DNA from: an uncultured Oxalobacteraceae bacterium
GTDB taxonomy: Bacteria > Pseudomonadota > Gammaproteobacteria > Burkholderiales > Burkholderiaceae
DNA: 63,742 nt
Direction of reading: 5' to 3'
Assembly (NCBI GenBank): GCA_946480015.1
Contig: CAMLIL010000021.1
Location: forward strand, 1-63,742
Made by a program: the position numbers and the translations under genes. The notes beneath the pieces were generated by a model. The model saw only the letters and a list, made by a program, of their open reading frames with translations. It was not told the origin of the DNA and made no database searches. Positions 35,679-44,925 of this stretch are shown piece after piece; positions within the stretch are counted from its first letter, which is position 1, and the number at the start of each line of letters is the position of its first letter.

Positions 35679-36520
35679 TGCTCCATCAGCGCGCGGGTCC
35701 GGCTGATATCGGCGTAAATCCTGGGCACGTCGTAGCCGCTGCGGTTGCTCAGGGCGGGCGCTTCGCGCACGATGGCCGCGTCCAGGCCGGCCGTGGCGAG
35801 TTTGGCCAGCATGAACTCGCGCATGGTCACGCCGGTCCCGCTGGCCACATGATGCACCGAACCTGCCGGGGCACGCGCCGCGATGGCCAGCAATTGTTCG
35901 GCGGCGTCGGCGGTGCTCAGGTAATCGCGCGTGGCGCCCAAGGGGCCCAGTTCGATGATCGATTGTTGGCCCGCCAGCACCAGTTCGATCTGGCGCTGCA
36001 GACGGCCGGCAAACAGGCGCTCGGACAGGCCGGGGCCGTCCAGGTTGAATACCCGCGCCACCGCCACATCGGCCCCGCGCGCCGCGTACAGGCTGGCCAG
36101 CTGGGTCTGCCACGCCTTGGTCATGCCGTACACCGACACCGGCCGCAGCACGCAGTCTTCGCGCAGCGGGTTTTGCTCCGGCTCCACGACGCCATATTCG
36201 GCCGCCGAACCGATCAGCAGCACGCGGGTGGCACTGCCCCGGGCCAGCAGCGCGTCGAGCAGGGCGCGCGGCGCCGCGACATTGATGGCGATCGCTTCGT
36301 CCAGCTCGTTGCCGAAGCTGGCGGCCAGATGGAGGATGCAATCGGCCCCGGCATCGGCCAGGGCGGCTGCGCTGGCGGCAGGCTGGTACAGGTCGATCCG
36401 CACGTCGTGCACAGGCGCGCGTCCGGCGCTCAGGACCGTATGGCCGCCGGCGCGCAGGCGCGCCACCACGGCGCGGCCGAGCGCACCGGCCGCGCCGGTG
36501 ACCAGCACCTTGTTCATCAT
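35663..36520 (-). CDS. NAD-dependent epimerase/dehydratase (SDR)
   Basis: The 285-residue extended short-chain dehydrogenase has KVLVTGAAGALGRAVVARL for NAD binding, the catalytic triad region SAAEYG, then VYGMTKA (Tyr-x-x-x-Lys), and a sugar-binding C-terminal half. The start ATG 36520 (or 36517) overlaps the stop of the nucleotidyltransferase gene (ATGATGA), and its end overlaps the GT2 start. It probably acts on a nucleotide-activated sugar in the same pathway, but the exact product cannot be told. Confidence 0.88.
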   Translation of the reverse strand: MMNKVLVTGAAGALGRAVVARLRAGGHTVLSAGRAPVHDVRIDLYQPAASAAALADAGADCILHLAASFGNELDEAIAINVAAPRALLDALLARGSATRVLLIGSAAEYGVVEPEQNPLREDCVLRPVSVYGMTKAWQTQLASLYAARGADVAVARVFNLDGPGLSERLFAGRLQRQIELVLAGQQSIIELGPLGATRDYLSTADAAEQLLAIAARAPAGSVHHVASGTGVTMREFMLAKLATAGLDAAIVREAPALSNRSGYDVPRIYADISRTRALMEQWRNK

Positions 36521-37227
36521 GGAATGCCGAGCTTGACCGCCAGCTCGGCAAAGTGCTCGTCGGCGTACTCGTAGTCGTCCGGCCGGCCGATGTCGAGCCA
36601 GTAGCCGTCGAACGGGCGAATGTCGATGCGGCGCTCGGCCGCCAGGCCGTCGACCATCAGATTGTCGAAGCCGTAGGCGCTGCCGCGCGGCAACGCCTCG
36701 ATGACCTTCCTGTTGATGCAGTAAATGCCCATGCTGACGTCGAAGTCGTAGCACGGCTTTTCCTGGAACTCGGTCAGGCGTCCGGCGTCGTTGTAGCGCA
36801 GCACGCCGAAGTCGATCTTGACCTGGCGCCGGTAGGCCGACACCGAAATCTGGCTTTCCGCCTGCACGTGGCGCTGGTAAAAGGCGCGGTAGTTAAGGTC
36901 GCACAGGATGTCGCCATTCATGACCAGGAAGTTGTCGGGCAAGTCGTCGATCAGGGTCAGCGGGCCGATCGTGCTCAGTTCGCCTTCTTCCAGCGAATAG
37001 TCGAGCTTCAGGCCCAGCCGCGAACCGTCGCCGAAGTAAGCCATGATCAGCTGCGACAAGTGATTGACCGCCAGCGTGACGTGGGTAAAGCCGTCGCGCT
37101 TGAGCTGCATGAGGATGATTTCGAGGATCGAATACTTGCCGCCGAGCGGTACCAGCGGCTTGGGAATCAGGGTGGTGTAGGGGCGCAGGCGTGTGCCTTT
37201 GCCGCCGGCCAGGATAATGGCTCTCAT
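36517..37227 (-). CDS. Sugar-phosphate nucleotidyltransferase
   Basis: The 236-residue protein has the NTP-transferase signature MRAIILAGGKGTRLRPYTTL followed by PKPLVPLGGK, metal-site LVMNGDILCDL and EFQEKPCYDFDVSMGIY. It resembles the MurNAc/mannose-1-phosphate and legionaminic-pathway nucleotidyltransferases. It lies between the LegB-like dehydratase and an epimerase in one operon, 15 bases after the former, so it probably activates a sugar used by them. Confidence 0.92.
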   Translation of the reverse strand: MRAIILAGGKGTRLRPYTTLIPKPLVPLGGKYSILEIILMQLKRDGFTHVTLAVNHLSQLIMAYFGDGSRLGLKLDYSLEEGELSTIGPLTLIDDLPDNFLVMNGDILCDLNYRAFYQRHVQAESQISVSAYRRQVKIDFGVLRYNDAGRLTEFQEKPCYDFDVSMGIYCINRKVIEALPRGSAYGFDNLMVDGLAAERRIDIRPFDGYWLDIGRPDDYEYADEHFAELAVKLGIP

Positions 37228-37242
37228 CGCGTCGTCCTTGCT

Positions 37243-38241
37243 TTACAGGTTGTACAGCCAGGCTTTGTAGCGCGCCAGGTTGTCGGGCTGGCGGAACCAG
37301 GCGACCGTGTCGGCCAGGCCGGCGGCCAGGTCGTATTGCGGGCGCCAGTCGGTCAGCGTGGTGATTTGGGTGTTGTCGCCAATTAGGCGGAACACTTCCG
37401 ATGCATCCGGGCGCAGCCGTTGTTCGTCGGTGACGATGCGCGCCTGCGGGTTGATTTCGGCGATCAGCGTGTTGGCCACATCGCCGATGGTGTGCTCGGT
37501 GCCGGTGGCGATATTGAGCTCCTTGCCGATCGCCGCGTCGGCTTTTGCCAGGGCGATGAAGCCGGCCGCGGTGTCCTTGACGTAATTGAAGTCGCGCGTG
37601 GGCGTCAGGCTGCCCAGACGCAGTTCGGTGTGGCCTTCGAGCAGCTGGGTGATCACGGTGGGAATCACGGCGCGCGCCGACTGGCGTGGCCCATAGGTAT
37701 TGAACGGGCGCACGATCACCACCGGCGTCTCGAACGAGCGGTAGAACGATTCGGCCAGGCGGTCGGCGCCGATCTTGGTCGCGCTGTAGGGCGACTGGCC
37801 CTGGAAGGGATGCTTTTCGTCGATCGGCGCGTATTGCGCCGTGCCGTACACTTCCGACGTGGACGTCACCAGCACGCGCTCGGTACCGAGCTTGCGCGCG
37901 GCCTGCAGCACGTTCAGCGTGCCCTTGATATTGGTGTCGACGTAGGAGTCGGGCGAGTGGTACGAGAACGGGATGGCGATCAGGGCGGCCAGGTGGAACA
38001 CCACGTCGCAGCCTTTCATGGCTTCGGCCACGCCGTTGGGGTCGCGGATGTCGCCGGCAAACACGTCCAGGTTGCGCAGCACGGCGGGCGCCAGGGTGTC
38101 GAGCCAGCCCCAGCTGTTAAGCGAGTTGTAGTACACGAAGGCGCGCACGTCGCAGCCTTGCGCCAGCAGGGCTTCCACCAGGTGGCTGCCGATGAACCCA
38201 TCGGCGCCCGTGACCAGTACTTTCTTTGACTTCAGATCCAT
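37243..38241 (-). CDS. legB: NAD-dependent 4,6-dehydratase, LegB-like
   Basis: The 332-residue extended SDR has KVLVTGADGFIGSHLVEALL, then VRAFVYYNSLNSWGWLD, a stretch I associate with LegB, the UDP-GlcNAc 4,6-dehydratase of legionaminic acid synthesis. STSEVYGTA and YSATKIGADR supply the Ser-Tyr-Lys triad; VRPFNTYGPRQSARAVIPT is family typical. No legC or sialic-acid synthase-like gene is in view, so legionaminate itself is not established. It may make a 4-keto-6-deoxy intermediate for another glycan. Confidence 0.8.
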   Translation of the reverse strand: MDLKSKKVLVTGADGFIGSHLVEALLAQGCDVRAFVYYNSLNSWGWLDTLAPAVLRNLDVFAGDIRDPNGVAEAMKGCDVVFHLAALIAIPFSYHSPDSYVDTNIKGTLNVLQAARKLGTERVLVTSTSEVYGTAQYAPIDEKHPFQGQSPYSATKIGADRLAESFYRSFETPVVIVRPFNTYGPRQSARAVIPTVITQLLEGHTELRLGSLTPTRDFNYVKDTAAGFIALAKADAAIGKELNIATGTEHTIGDVANTLIAEINPQARIVTDEQRLRPDASEVFRLIGDNTQITTLTDWRPQYDLAAGLADTVAWFRQPDNLARYKAWLYNL

Positions 38242-38253
38242 GATTCTCCAGGT

Positions 38254-40518
38254 TTATTCAGGTGTGCAGGCGGGACCTTGTCCGCTGTGCGGAGCGCCGA
38301 CGCTCAGGTCCATCACATAAAAGTGCATGTCGCGCGGATCGCCGGGCGCGCTCAGTGCGGCGGCAGTGGTGCTAAAGCGCAGCGGCATGACTTCGCCGCC
38401 ATCGAGCTGTACCGGCAGGCGCACCGGGCGCGCGCTGCCATCGGCCGTGAATGCCTGCGATACGCCGCGGCCGGCGACGCGTACAGTACCACCATTGGGT
38501 ACGGCCAGCTGAAAGCTGACGCAAACGGCGATCGGCCGCGGGTTCAGATTGCGCAGCTTTAGCGTGGACTGGGCCTGCGACCAGCGGAACGGCGCGCTTG
38601 CCGGCGACATTTCCTCGCCATAGAAGCCGGCGCTCCATTCCGGCACCGCGCCGGCCTGCAGCAACTGGCGGGCCTGTTCCTGGAACGCCGCCGTGCCCAG
38701 CCGCTGGCGTTGCAGCGCCGTGGCGGCGCGTACGTCAAGCACGGCAATGTCGGCATTGCCCACATCGAGCGCGCGCACGCCGGCCTGGCTCAGGCTGGCG
38801 ATCAGGGCCGCGCCGCGGTCCTTGTAGGCGCGCCGGTCGATCCAGATGGCGGAAAAGCCGCTCAGGGTGGCCGCGTCCAGCAATGCCTGGCCCTGCAGGG
38901 GCGCCAGGCGCTTCTGCCAGATGCGGTGCTGCTGGCTGAACGATGGCCAGCTCCAGCGCAACTGCTGCGACCACAGCGAATAGCGCCCATGGTCGTAGGA
39001 CATCATGTGTTCGAACGTGTAGATCGGCGGAAAGCCGGTGAAGGGCAATTGCAGCACCGCCGCATCGGCGGGCAGCAGCCGTTCGAGCCGCTCGACCGCG
39101 GCGCGCTCGGTGCGCGCCCGCTCGACGTTGGCCGACAGACTGCGCAGGGCGGGACGCGCGTCGTACAACTGGTCGCGCAGGCTGAACAGGGCAAACACCA
39201 CGATCGCAGCCAGCGCCGCGATCCGTGTGCGCCGGCCTGGCGGAGGCAGGCGCGCGTCGAGCCACAAGGCGGCGGTGGCGATGGCGAAAAAGCTCAGGAA
39301 CACCGAGAACCGGTTGTAGCCGCGAATGTCCGGCACGGTCAGGAGATTGATGACGGCGCCGAAGCCGCCCACCGTGATCACCAGGAACGTGGCCAGTCCC
39401 AGAGCGCTGACGATGTCGAGCGCGCGCGCATGCGCGCCGGCGGTGCGTGCGCGTAAGCGCAGCAGCAGGATCAGCAGCATGCCGAAGGCGCCGAACAGCC
39501 CCAGGCGCGCGGTCTGATTCTCGTTCTCCAGGGGGAAGTTGGCGGCCGCGTCCTTGGCCGCATAGCGTGCCAGCGGCTTGAGCGGATTATCCGCGTGCGG
39601 CAGCACCAGGCGGCGCAGCTTGACGCCGTAGGCTTCGGCTTCGGCCACATACTTATAGCCCATCTCGGGTGGACGGCCCTCGTGTTTCCAGACGAGCAGC
39701 GAGGGCACGAGGTTGAGCACGGTGGCGCAGCTTACCAGTGCGGCGGCGGCGATGGGCAGGCGCAGCTGACGCAGGCCGCCGCGGCGCCAGGCGATGATGG
39801 CGGCGATGCCGAACAGTAGGACGGCAAAGAAACTGAAGTAGACGTAGTCGAATCCCTGCAGCACGCAGGCGATCAGGCCAATGGCGCGCGCCTGCGCCGG
39901 TTTGCGCAGCAGCTCCGGTCCGCCGGCGATCAGCGCCGCCAGCAGGCAGTGCAGCGGCACCATGTAGTACACCAGGTTCAAATGGTGGGTGAAGCGCATC
40001 AGCGCGAACGGCAGGAACGCGTACAGCACACCGACCACGCACGACAGCAGAGCCGACAGGCGCAGTTGCCAGGTGGCGTAGGCGCTCGCCCAGGCGCTCA
40101 TCACCAGGGTCGACAGCCAGAACGCGTTCAGCAGCAGGCCCGGTTCATGCGTCCACAGCGACATGACCTTGATCAGCAGCCAGTCGACACTGGTCTGCAT
40201 GGGGAAGGCCGGTCCGGGATAGCCGAACGGCGCCGACAGATGCGAGATCGTCAGCGGCCAGCCATCCTGGACCACGCCTTTGATGTACATCAGCATGACG
40301 ATCACGTCGCCTTCCTGATAGTTCAGCGGCACCCATAGCGGATAGCCGGACAGGTGCAGCGCCTTCCAGGCCACCAGCAGTACCACGGCGGCCAGCGCCG
40401 CGCCGGTCAGCAGCAGCGGCGCGCGCGCACGCCGCCGCAACGCGGGAGCCGGAACTTCGGCGCTGACGGGGGGCGGGGAAGGGCGCACGGCCGACACGGT
40501 CGGCCTCATGGATGCCAA
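38254..40518 (-). CDS. Large multi-pass membrane protein, GT-C glycosyltransferase-like
   Basis: The 754-residue protein has ten or more hydrophobic segments in residues 30-460 and a soluble C-terminal domain (about 470-754). An early loop EGDVIVMLMYIKGVVQDGWP resembles the acidic first periplasmic loop of GT-C enzymes using lipid-linked sugars. The C-terminal part is like the periplasmic domain of YfhO-type proteins. It is the first gene of the minus-strand sugar cluster, 12 bases before legB. A transferase or modifier acting on an exported glycan is likely; donor and acceptor are unknown. Confidence 0.75.
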   Translation of the reverse strand: MASMRPTVSAVRPSPPPVSAEVPAPALRRRARAPLLLTGAALAAVVLLVAWKALHLSGYPLWVPLNYQEGDVIVMLMYIKGVVQDGWPLTISHLSAPFGYPGPAFPMQTSVDWLLIKVMSLWTHEPGLLLNAFWLSTLVMSAWASAYATWQLRLSALLSCVVGVLYAFLPFALMRFTHHLNLVYYMVPLHCLLAALIAGGPELLRKPAQARAIGLIACVLQGFDYVYFSFFAVLLFGIAAIIAWRRGGLRQLRLPIAAAALVSCATVLNLVPSLLVWKHEGRPPEMGYKYVAEAEAYGVKLRRLVLPHADNPLKPLARYAAKDAAANFPLENENQTARLGLFGAFGMLLILLLRLRARTAGAHARALDIVSALGLATFLVITVGGFGAVINLLTVPDIRGYNRFSVFLSFFAIATAALWLDARLPPPGRRTRIAALAAIVVFALFSLRDQLYDARPALRSLSANVERARTERAAVERLERLLPADAAVLQLPFTGFPPIYTFEHMMSYDHGRYSLWSQQLRWSWPSFSQQHRIWQKRLAPLQGQALLDAATLSGFSAIWIDRRAYKDRGAALIASLSQAGVRALDVGNADIAVLDVRAATALQRQRLGTAAFQEQARQLLQAGAVPEWSAGFYGEEMSPASAPFRWSQAQSTLKLRNLNPRPIAVCVSFQLAVPNGGTVRVAGRGVSQAFTADGSARPVRLPVQLDGGEVMPLRFSTTAAALSAPGDPRDMHFYVMDLSVGAPHSGQGPACTPE

Positions 40519-40715
40519 GCCGACGGCGGCGTTGTGAACGTCATGGGAGATGTCATTGATTTCGCGGGCTGCAATAGTACTATTTTATCCATTTCTTTTC
40601 CAGTCGGCCGCTAGTATGGACTTAATCAACTATTAATCTTGTATAGTAATTGTACGGTGCGGCGTACGCCCGAACGGTGCACCGGCCCTTTGACCCACAC
40701 GAAAAGGACGTACCC

Positions 40716-41804
40716 ATGCCGCGTTTTCTATTGCTTTTGCTGTTCGCCGCCACCTCCGCAGGCGCGGCCACCCGCTCGATCGGCATCGTCGGCCCGGCCG
40801 GTGAATCGACCATCGCCTACGACATCAACGCGGCCGGCCAGGTCGCCGCCGTGCTGGAGGATGAAGACGGCAACCAGCGCGGCGTACTGTTTCAACATGG
40901 CAAGATCACCGAACTCGGCTCGCTGGGCGGCGCCTTCAGCAATACCAAGGCGATCAACGCCAGCGGCGCCATCGTCGGCTCGGCCCAGGATAAAGGCGGC
41001 CACTGGCGCGCCTTCCTGTACCAGCGCGGGCAGGGCATGCGCGACCTCGGCACGCTTGGCGGCCCCAGCAGCTACGGCATGGCCATCAACCGCGCCGCCG
41101 ACACGGCCGGCTTCGCCGACACCGCCGGCGGCGACTACCACGCCTTTTTCCACAGCGACGGCCAGATGACCGACCTGGGCACCCTGGGCGGCAAGATCAG
41201 CTACGCCAGTGGACTGAACAATGCGGGCCAGGTGGTCGGCACCGCCGCCACCGCCGACGGCTACCGCCACGCCTTTGTCTACGATGCCGCCAAGGGCATG
41301 CGCGACCTCGGCACCCTGGGCGGGCGCCAGAGCGCGGCCTCGGCCATCAACGATGCCGGGGTGATCGTGGGCGCGTCGGAAATGCCGAACCGCCGCTGGC
41401 ATGCCTTCGTCGTCGAGCGCGGCAAGATGGTCGACCTGGGCGCCCTGATCGGCTACGGCAGCAGCTACGCCACCGCCATCAACAGCGCCGGCCACGTGGT
41501 GGGAACCGTGCTGATCGGCGACGAGCGCCAATCCTTCGTCTGGCGCGACGGCAAGATGAGCGTGCACCGCGGCGGCCACAGCCTGTACCTGACCAATGCC
41601 ATCAACGATGGCGAACAGGTGATCGGGGCGACCTATAGCCGCAAGATGGATGCGGCCACCATGAGCTCGGCGGCGGTGCCGGTGGTGGCGCGCGGCGGCA
41701 AGGAATTGCTGGCCTTGATCGGGGTGGTGATCAGCCTGGCGCTCGGCGCGGTGCTGCACCGGCGCCGCTACCACGGCGTTGTGCTGCGCAGCTTCGCCGG
41801 CTGA
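40716..41804 (+). CDS. HAF-repeat secreted/anchored protein
   Basis: The 362-residue protein starts at ATG 40716 with AAGGA nine bases upstream. It has a signal peptide MPRFLLLLLFAATSAGAA. The body has about five tandem repeats of some 47 residues built on DLGTLGG-x-S-x-A-x-x-IN-x-AG-x-VVG and a HAF-like triplet (RHAFVYD, WHAFVVE, YHAFFHS), defining the extracellular HAF repeat family. A C-terminal helix, ELLALIGVVISLALGAVLHR, with following arginines looks like a sorting or membrane anchor. Function unknown. It is divergent from the sugar cluster across a 200-base gap with an AT-rich promoter region (TATAGT at about 40642). Confidence 0.85.
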   Translation: MPRFLLLLLFAATSAGAATRSIGIVGPAGESTIAYDINAAGQVAAVLEDEDGNQRGVLFQHGKITELGSLGGAFSNTKAINASGAIVGSAQDKGGHWRAFLYQRGQGMRDLGTLGGPSSYGMAINRAADTAGFADTAGGDYHAFFHSDGQMTDLGTLGGKISYASGLNNAGQVVGTAATADGYRHAFVYDAAKGMRDLGTLGGRQSAASAINDAGVIVGASEMPNRRWHAFVVERGKMVDLGALIGYGSSYATAINSAGHVVGTVLIGDERQSFVWRDGKMSVHRGGHSLYLTNAINDGEQVIGATYSRKMDAATMSSAAVPVVARGGKELLALIGVVISLALGAVLHRRRYHGVVLRSFAG

Positions 41805-41821
41805 ACGCCAGAGGGGAGGGC

Positions 41822-42187
41822 TCAGGCCAGGGTGTCGACCAGCTTGAGCAGCTCGTCGTGCGGCACCGGCTTGTTCAGGAACGCGGTGGCGCCCTGGCGC
41901 AAGGCCCAGATGCGGTCCGAATCCATGTCCTTGCTGGTCAGCAGGATCACCGGGATGTGCCAGGTGGTCTCATCGTTGGTGATGGCGCGCGTGGCCTGAA
42001 AGCCGTTCAGGCCCGGCATCACGATGTCCATGATGATCAGGTCCGGCAATTCGGCCTTGGCCTTGACGACCGCTTCGGCGCCATCGCAGGCAAGAATGAC
42101 AGTGTGTCCCACGCTGGTCAGCAGCTTGGACAGGACCAGGCGCTGGGTCAGCGAATCGTCAACCACGAGAATTTTTTGGAGTGCCAT
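41822..42187 (-). CDS. CheY/PilG-like single-domain response regulator
   Basis: The 121-residue receiver domain stands alone: LVVDDSLTQRLVLSKLL, phosphoacceptor Asp in LIIMDIVMPGLNGFQATRAI, Thr-Ser in ILLTSKDMDSD and Lys in AFLNKPVPHDEL. PilG/PilH-type regulators of twitching chemosensory systems are the closest pattern. It follows the 110-residue gene by 11 bases. No kinase is adjacent. Confidence 0.93.
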   Translation of the reverse strand: MALQKILVVDDSLTQRLVLSKLLTSVGHTVILACDGAEAVVKAKAELPDLIIMDIVMPGLNGFQATRAITNDETTWHIPVILLTSKDMDSDRIWALRQGATAFLNKPVPHDELLKLVDTLA

Positions 42188-42198
42188 TGTGCGCTTGT

Positions 42199-42531
42199 TC
42201 AGGATGCTGTGGCGGCCTCGGCCGGCTTGGCATCGGTTTGCTTATCTTTGTCTTCGGGCAAATAACGCCAGTAAAACGCATGCGGGTGCAGGCCGAACGC
42301 TTCCTGCAATTCCTTGCACACCATCTGCTCGGCCAGGTACAGCGCCTTCAGATTGGTGGTGCGGCTCAGTGTCACATAGCACCGCAAGGTCTTGGTCAGC
42401 GTCGAATTGTGCAGTTCCAGCTCAGTGACATCGATTTCCATCGCCCGCAGTTTCTTACGGACGTGCTTGGACACATCCTTGACCACCGCATTTAACAGTT
42501 CCGGACTGATCCGTACTCTGGCGTTCGACAT
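42199..42531 (-). CDS. Conserved-looking small protein of unknown function, co-transcribed with the response regulator
   Basis: The 110-residue protein has no signal peptide or membrane segment. The N-terminal half is basic and helical (LLNAVVKDVSKHVRKKLRAM); the middle has LRCYVTLSRTTNLKALYLAE. The last 20 residues are a low-complexity acidic/Ala tail. I do not recognise a domain. Being upstream of a lone receiver with an 11-base gap, it may be its output partner. Confidence 0.7.
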   Translation of the reverse strand: MSNARVRISPELLNAVVKDVSKHVRKKLRAMEIDVTELELHNSTLTKTLRCYVTLSRTTNLKALYLAEQMVCKELQEAFGLHPHAFYWRYLPEDKDKQTDAKPAEAATAS

Positions 42532-42835
42532 AACGTTCTGCTTTCCATAAGCGTGATGATAACGCGAAACGTCGCGCGCCCCTAAGTAGATCGCATTTAT
42601 TGCTCACAGTCAATATAATCAAAGTAATTCGGACGTGACGGGAACGTTGCTGCCGAGACATTTTGTAACGCTAGAGGCAGGGTAGTACGGGCTACCGGGG
42701 CGGACTTTGTGGCGTCTCATGCATTCACTACGTCAACACTTTCGCTAGGCAAACAACTAATCACCAAGTTGCGCGCGTCCGCGTCCGGGCCGAGCCTGCT
42801 TTTGGGGTAGCCTTGCAGCTCTTTCCGTTCAGCCC
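42532..42835. other. Divergent intergenic region
   Basis: These 304 bases lie between the small regulator operon (minus) and the GH28 gene (plus). On the minus strand TTGACT (42608-42613), 17 bases, then TCTACT (42585-42590) forms a plausible sigma-70 promoter for the regulator operon. For the plus side I find no clear promoter or ribosome site; the region near 42700-42835 is featureless. Confidence 0.5.
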
Positions 42836-44509
42836 ATGCCTGATTATCCTATGTCTTTCCCCCTCCTTGCGCGGCGCCGTTCCCTGCTCCAGGCCGCTAT
42901 TGTTGCGTCCATGCCACTGTCCACCCTTGATGCCTTCGCCCAGCAAACCACGCCCCGCTTCGACGTGCGCCGTTTCGGCGCGCGCGGCGACGGCGGCACG
43001 CTCGACACCGACGCCATCAACCAGGCCATCGCGGCGGCGGCGGCGGCCGGCGGCGGGACCGTCCACTTTCCGGCCGGGCAATACCTGAGCTTTTCGGTGC
43101 GCCTGCAAAGCCGCGTGGTGCTGCACCTGGACGCCGGCGCCACCCTGATCGGCGCCGATCCCGCCGTGCACGCCGGCGCGTACGACCTGGCCGAGCCCAA
43201 TCCCTGGGACATGTACCAGGACTTCGGCCACAGCCATTGGCACAATAGTCTGGTCTGGGGCGAGAACCTGGTCGATATCGGCATCACGGGACGCGGCCGC
43301 ATCCACGGCAAGGGCCTGACCCACAGCGGACCGGGACCGCGCCGCCCGGCCAAGGCCGGCGACATGCCGCTCAGCCTGCGCGGCACCGATCCGCACGGCG
43401 AAAACAGCGCCGGCAAGCAATTCGGCGCCGACATGGAAGGCAAGGGCAACAAGGCCATCGCCCTGCGCGGCTGCCGCAACGTGCTGCTGCGCGACTTCAG
43501 CATCCTCAACGGTGGCCACTTTGCCCTGCTGGCCACCGGCGTGGACAACCTCACCATCGACAACCTGGCGGTCGACACCGACCGCGACGGCTTCGACATC
43601 GATTGCTGCCGCAACGTGCGCATCGCCAATTGCGTCGTCAATTCACCCAACGACGATGCCATCTGCCTGAAAAGCTCCTACGCGCTGGGCGCGCCGCGCT
43701 TTACCGAAAACGTCAGCATCACCAATTGCCAGGTGTCCGGTTTCGACCTGGGCACCTTCCTCGATGGCAGCTACCAGCGCACCCAGTTGAAAGCGCCCGA
43801 CCAGGATGGCGTGACCGGCCGCATCAAGCTCGGCACGGAATCGAACGGCGGCTTTCGCAACATCACCATCAGCAATTGCGTGTTCGAGCGCTGCCGCGGC
43901 CTGGCCATCGAAAGCGTCGATGGCGGCGTGATCGAAGACATCACGGTCGACAATCTGAGCATGCGCGACCTGACCAGCGCGCCGCTGTTCGTGCGCCTGG
44001 GGCGGCGCATGCGCGCGCCGGAAGGCACGCCGGTAGGCGCGATCCGCCGCATCAACATCAGCAATGTCGTGGTGTCCAACGCCGATGCGCGCTTCGCCTC
44101 CAGCGTCACCGGGGTGCCCGGCCACCCGGTCGAGGATGTGCGCATCAGCAATCTGCACGTGCTGCACCAGGGCGGCGGCACGCGCGCCGATGGCGAGCGC
44201 GAGATGCCCGAAAACGCAGCCAGCTACCCGGACCCGAGCATGTTCGGCGTGACCTCGGCGCATGGCCTGTTCGCCCGCCATGTGAACAATCTGGAACTGC
44301 ATCACGTCAATGTCGTCGCCGCCAGGCCGGACCTGCGTCCGGCGCTGGTGCTGCACGCCATCGACGGCGCGCTGCTCGAACGGGTGCGCACGCAGCGGGT
44401 GGATCAGAATCCGCTACTCGACCTGCGTGAAGTAAGCCGGCTGGAAATCAAGGATGTCGCCGGCTTGGCCGACGCGCGGCGCGAGCGGGTCGCGCGCCAG
44501 AAGCTGTAA
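42836..44509 (+). CDS. Glycoside hydrolase family 28 (polygalacturonase-like), exported
   Basis: The 557-residue protein has a twin-arginine-like leader (ARRRSLLQAAIVASMPLSTL) and cleavage near AFAQ. The right-handed beta-helix starts with FDVRRFGARGDGGTLDTDAI. GH28 catalytic pattern: TDRDGFDID (248-256), SPNDDAICLKSS (270-281, paired Asp), and GRIKLGTESNGG (328-339). GH28 enzymes hydrolyse polygalacturonan or rhamnogalacturonan. ATG 42851 is an alternative start. It stands alone; no pectin uptake genes are adjacent, so its role in plant polymer use is inferred. Confidence 0.93.
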   Translation: MPDYPMSFPLLARRRSLLQAAIVASMPLSTLDAFAQQTTPRFDVRRFGARGDGGTLDTDAINQAIAAAAAAGGGTVHFPAGQYLSFSVRLQSRVVLHLDAGATLIGADPAVHAGAYDLAEPNPWDMYQDFGHSHWHNSLVWGENLVDIGITGRGRIHGKGLTHSGPGPRRPAKAGDMPLSLRGTDPHGENSAGKQFGADMEGKGNKAIALRGCRNVLLRDFSILNGGHFALLATGVDNLTIDNLAVDTDRDGFDIDCCRNVRIANCVVNSPNDDAICLKSSYALGAPRFTENVSITNCQVSGFDLGTFLDGSYQRTQLKAPDQDGVTGRIKLGTESNGGFRNITISNCVFERCRGLAIESVDGGVIEDITVDNLSMRDLTSAPLFVRLGRRMRAPEGTPVGAIRRINISNVVVSNADARFASSVTGVPGHPVEDVRISNLHVLHQGGGTRADGEREMPENAASYPDPSMFGVTSAHGLFARHVNNLELHHVNVVAARPDLRPALVLHAIDGALLERVRTQRVDQNPLLDLREVSRLEIKDVAGLADARRERVARQKL

Positions 44510-44667
44510 GGGCCAGGCCGGGGCAGCGGCGGCAGACCCGTCAGTACAGCAGTGTTGCGCGAGCGCCCCGCAGCACGGCTTGTTCCCCCTTTTTACCCCT
44601 TTTTCCTTGTGAGTCCGCCAGCCGCGCTTCTACAATCGAATCTGCCCATCCATACCGGTACCGCACC

Positions 44668-44847
44668 ATGACTCCCCGATTCCTGCTCAAGATTTCGCTC
44701 GCGCTGCTGCCGCCCCTGTTCGCCGGCGGCTGCGGCGTGCTGGCCGCGCCCTGCCGGGTCACCTCGGCCGTTGTCAAGATGGTGCCCGTGGTCGGCCATG
44801 CCGCCGCCCTCCCGACCGATGCCTGTGCGGCCGTGATCGATCCCTGA
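44668..44847 (+). CDS. Small lipoprotein-like protein (DUF6726-like)
   Basis: The 59-residue frame starts at ATG 44668. A leader MTPRFLLKISLALLPPLFAG is followed by GCGVLAAPCRVTSAVVKMVP and a C-terminus with one further Cys (DACAAVIDP). The Leu-rich segment and Gly-Gly-Cys suggest a lipobox. I recall similar short proteins (DUF6726) in Burkholderiales, often next to ABC transporter operons. Function unknown. Confidence 0.65.
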   Translation: MTPRFLLKISLALLPPLFAGGCGVLAAPCRVTSAVVKMVPVVGHAAALPTDACAAVIDP

Positions 44848-44925
44848 GTTGTAGCCAAACTACACTGTGGTGTGCTGGTGTACAATCGCACGACGAATCG
44901 CGCCACCAACCCATCCCGAGAGCCG

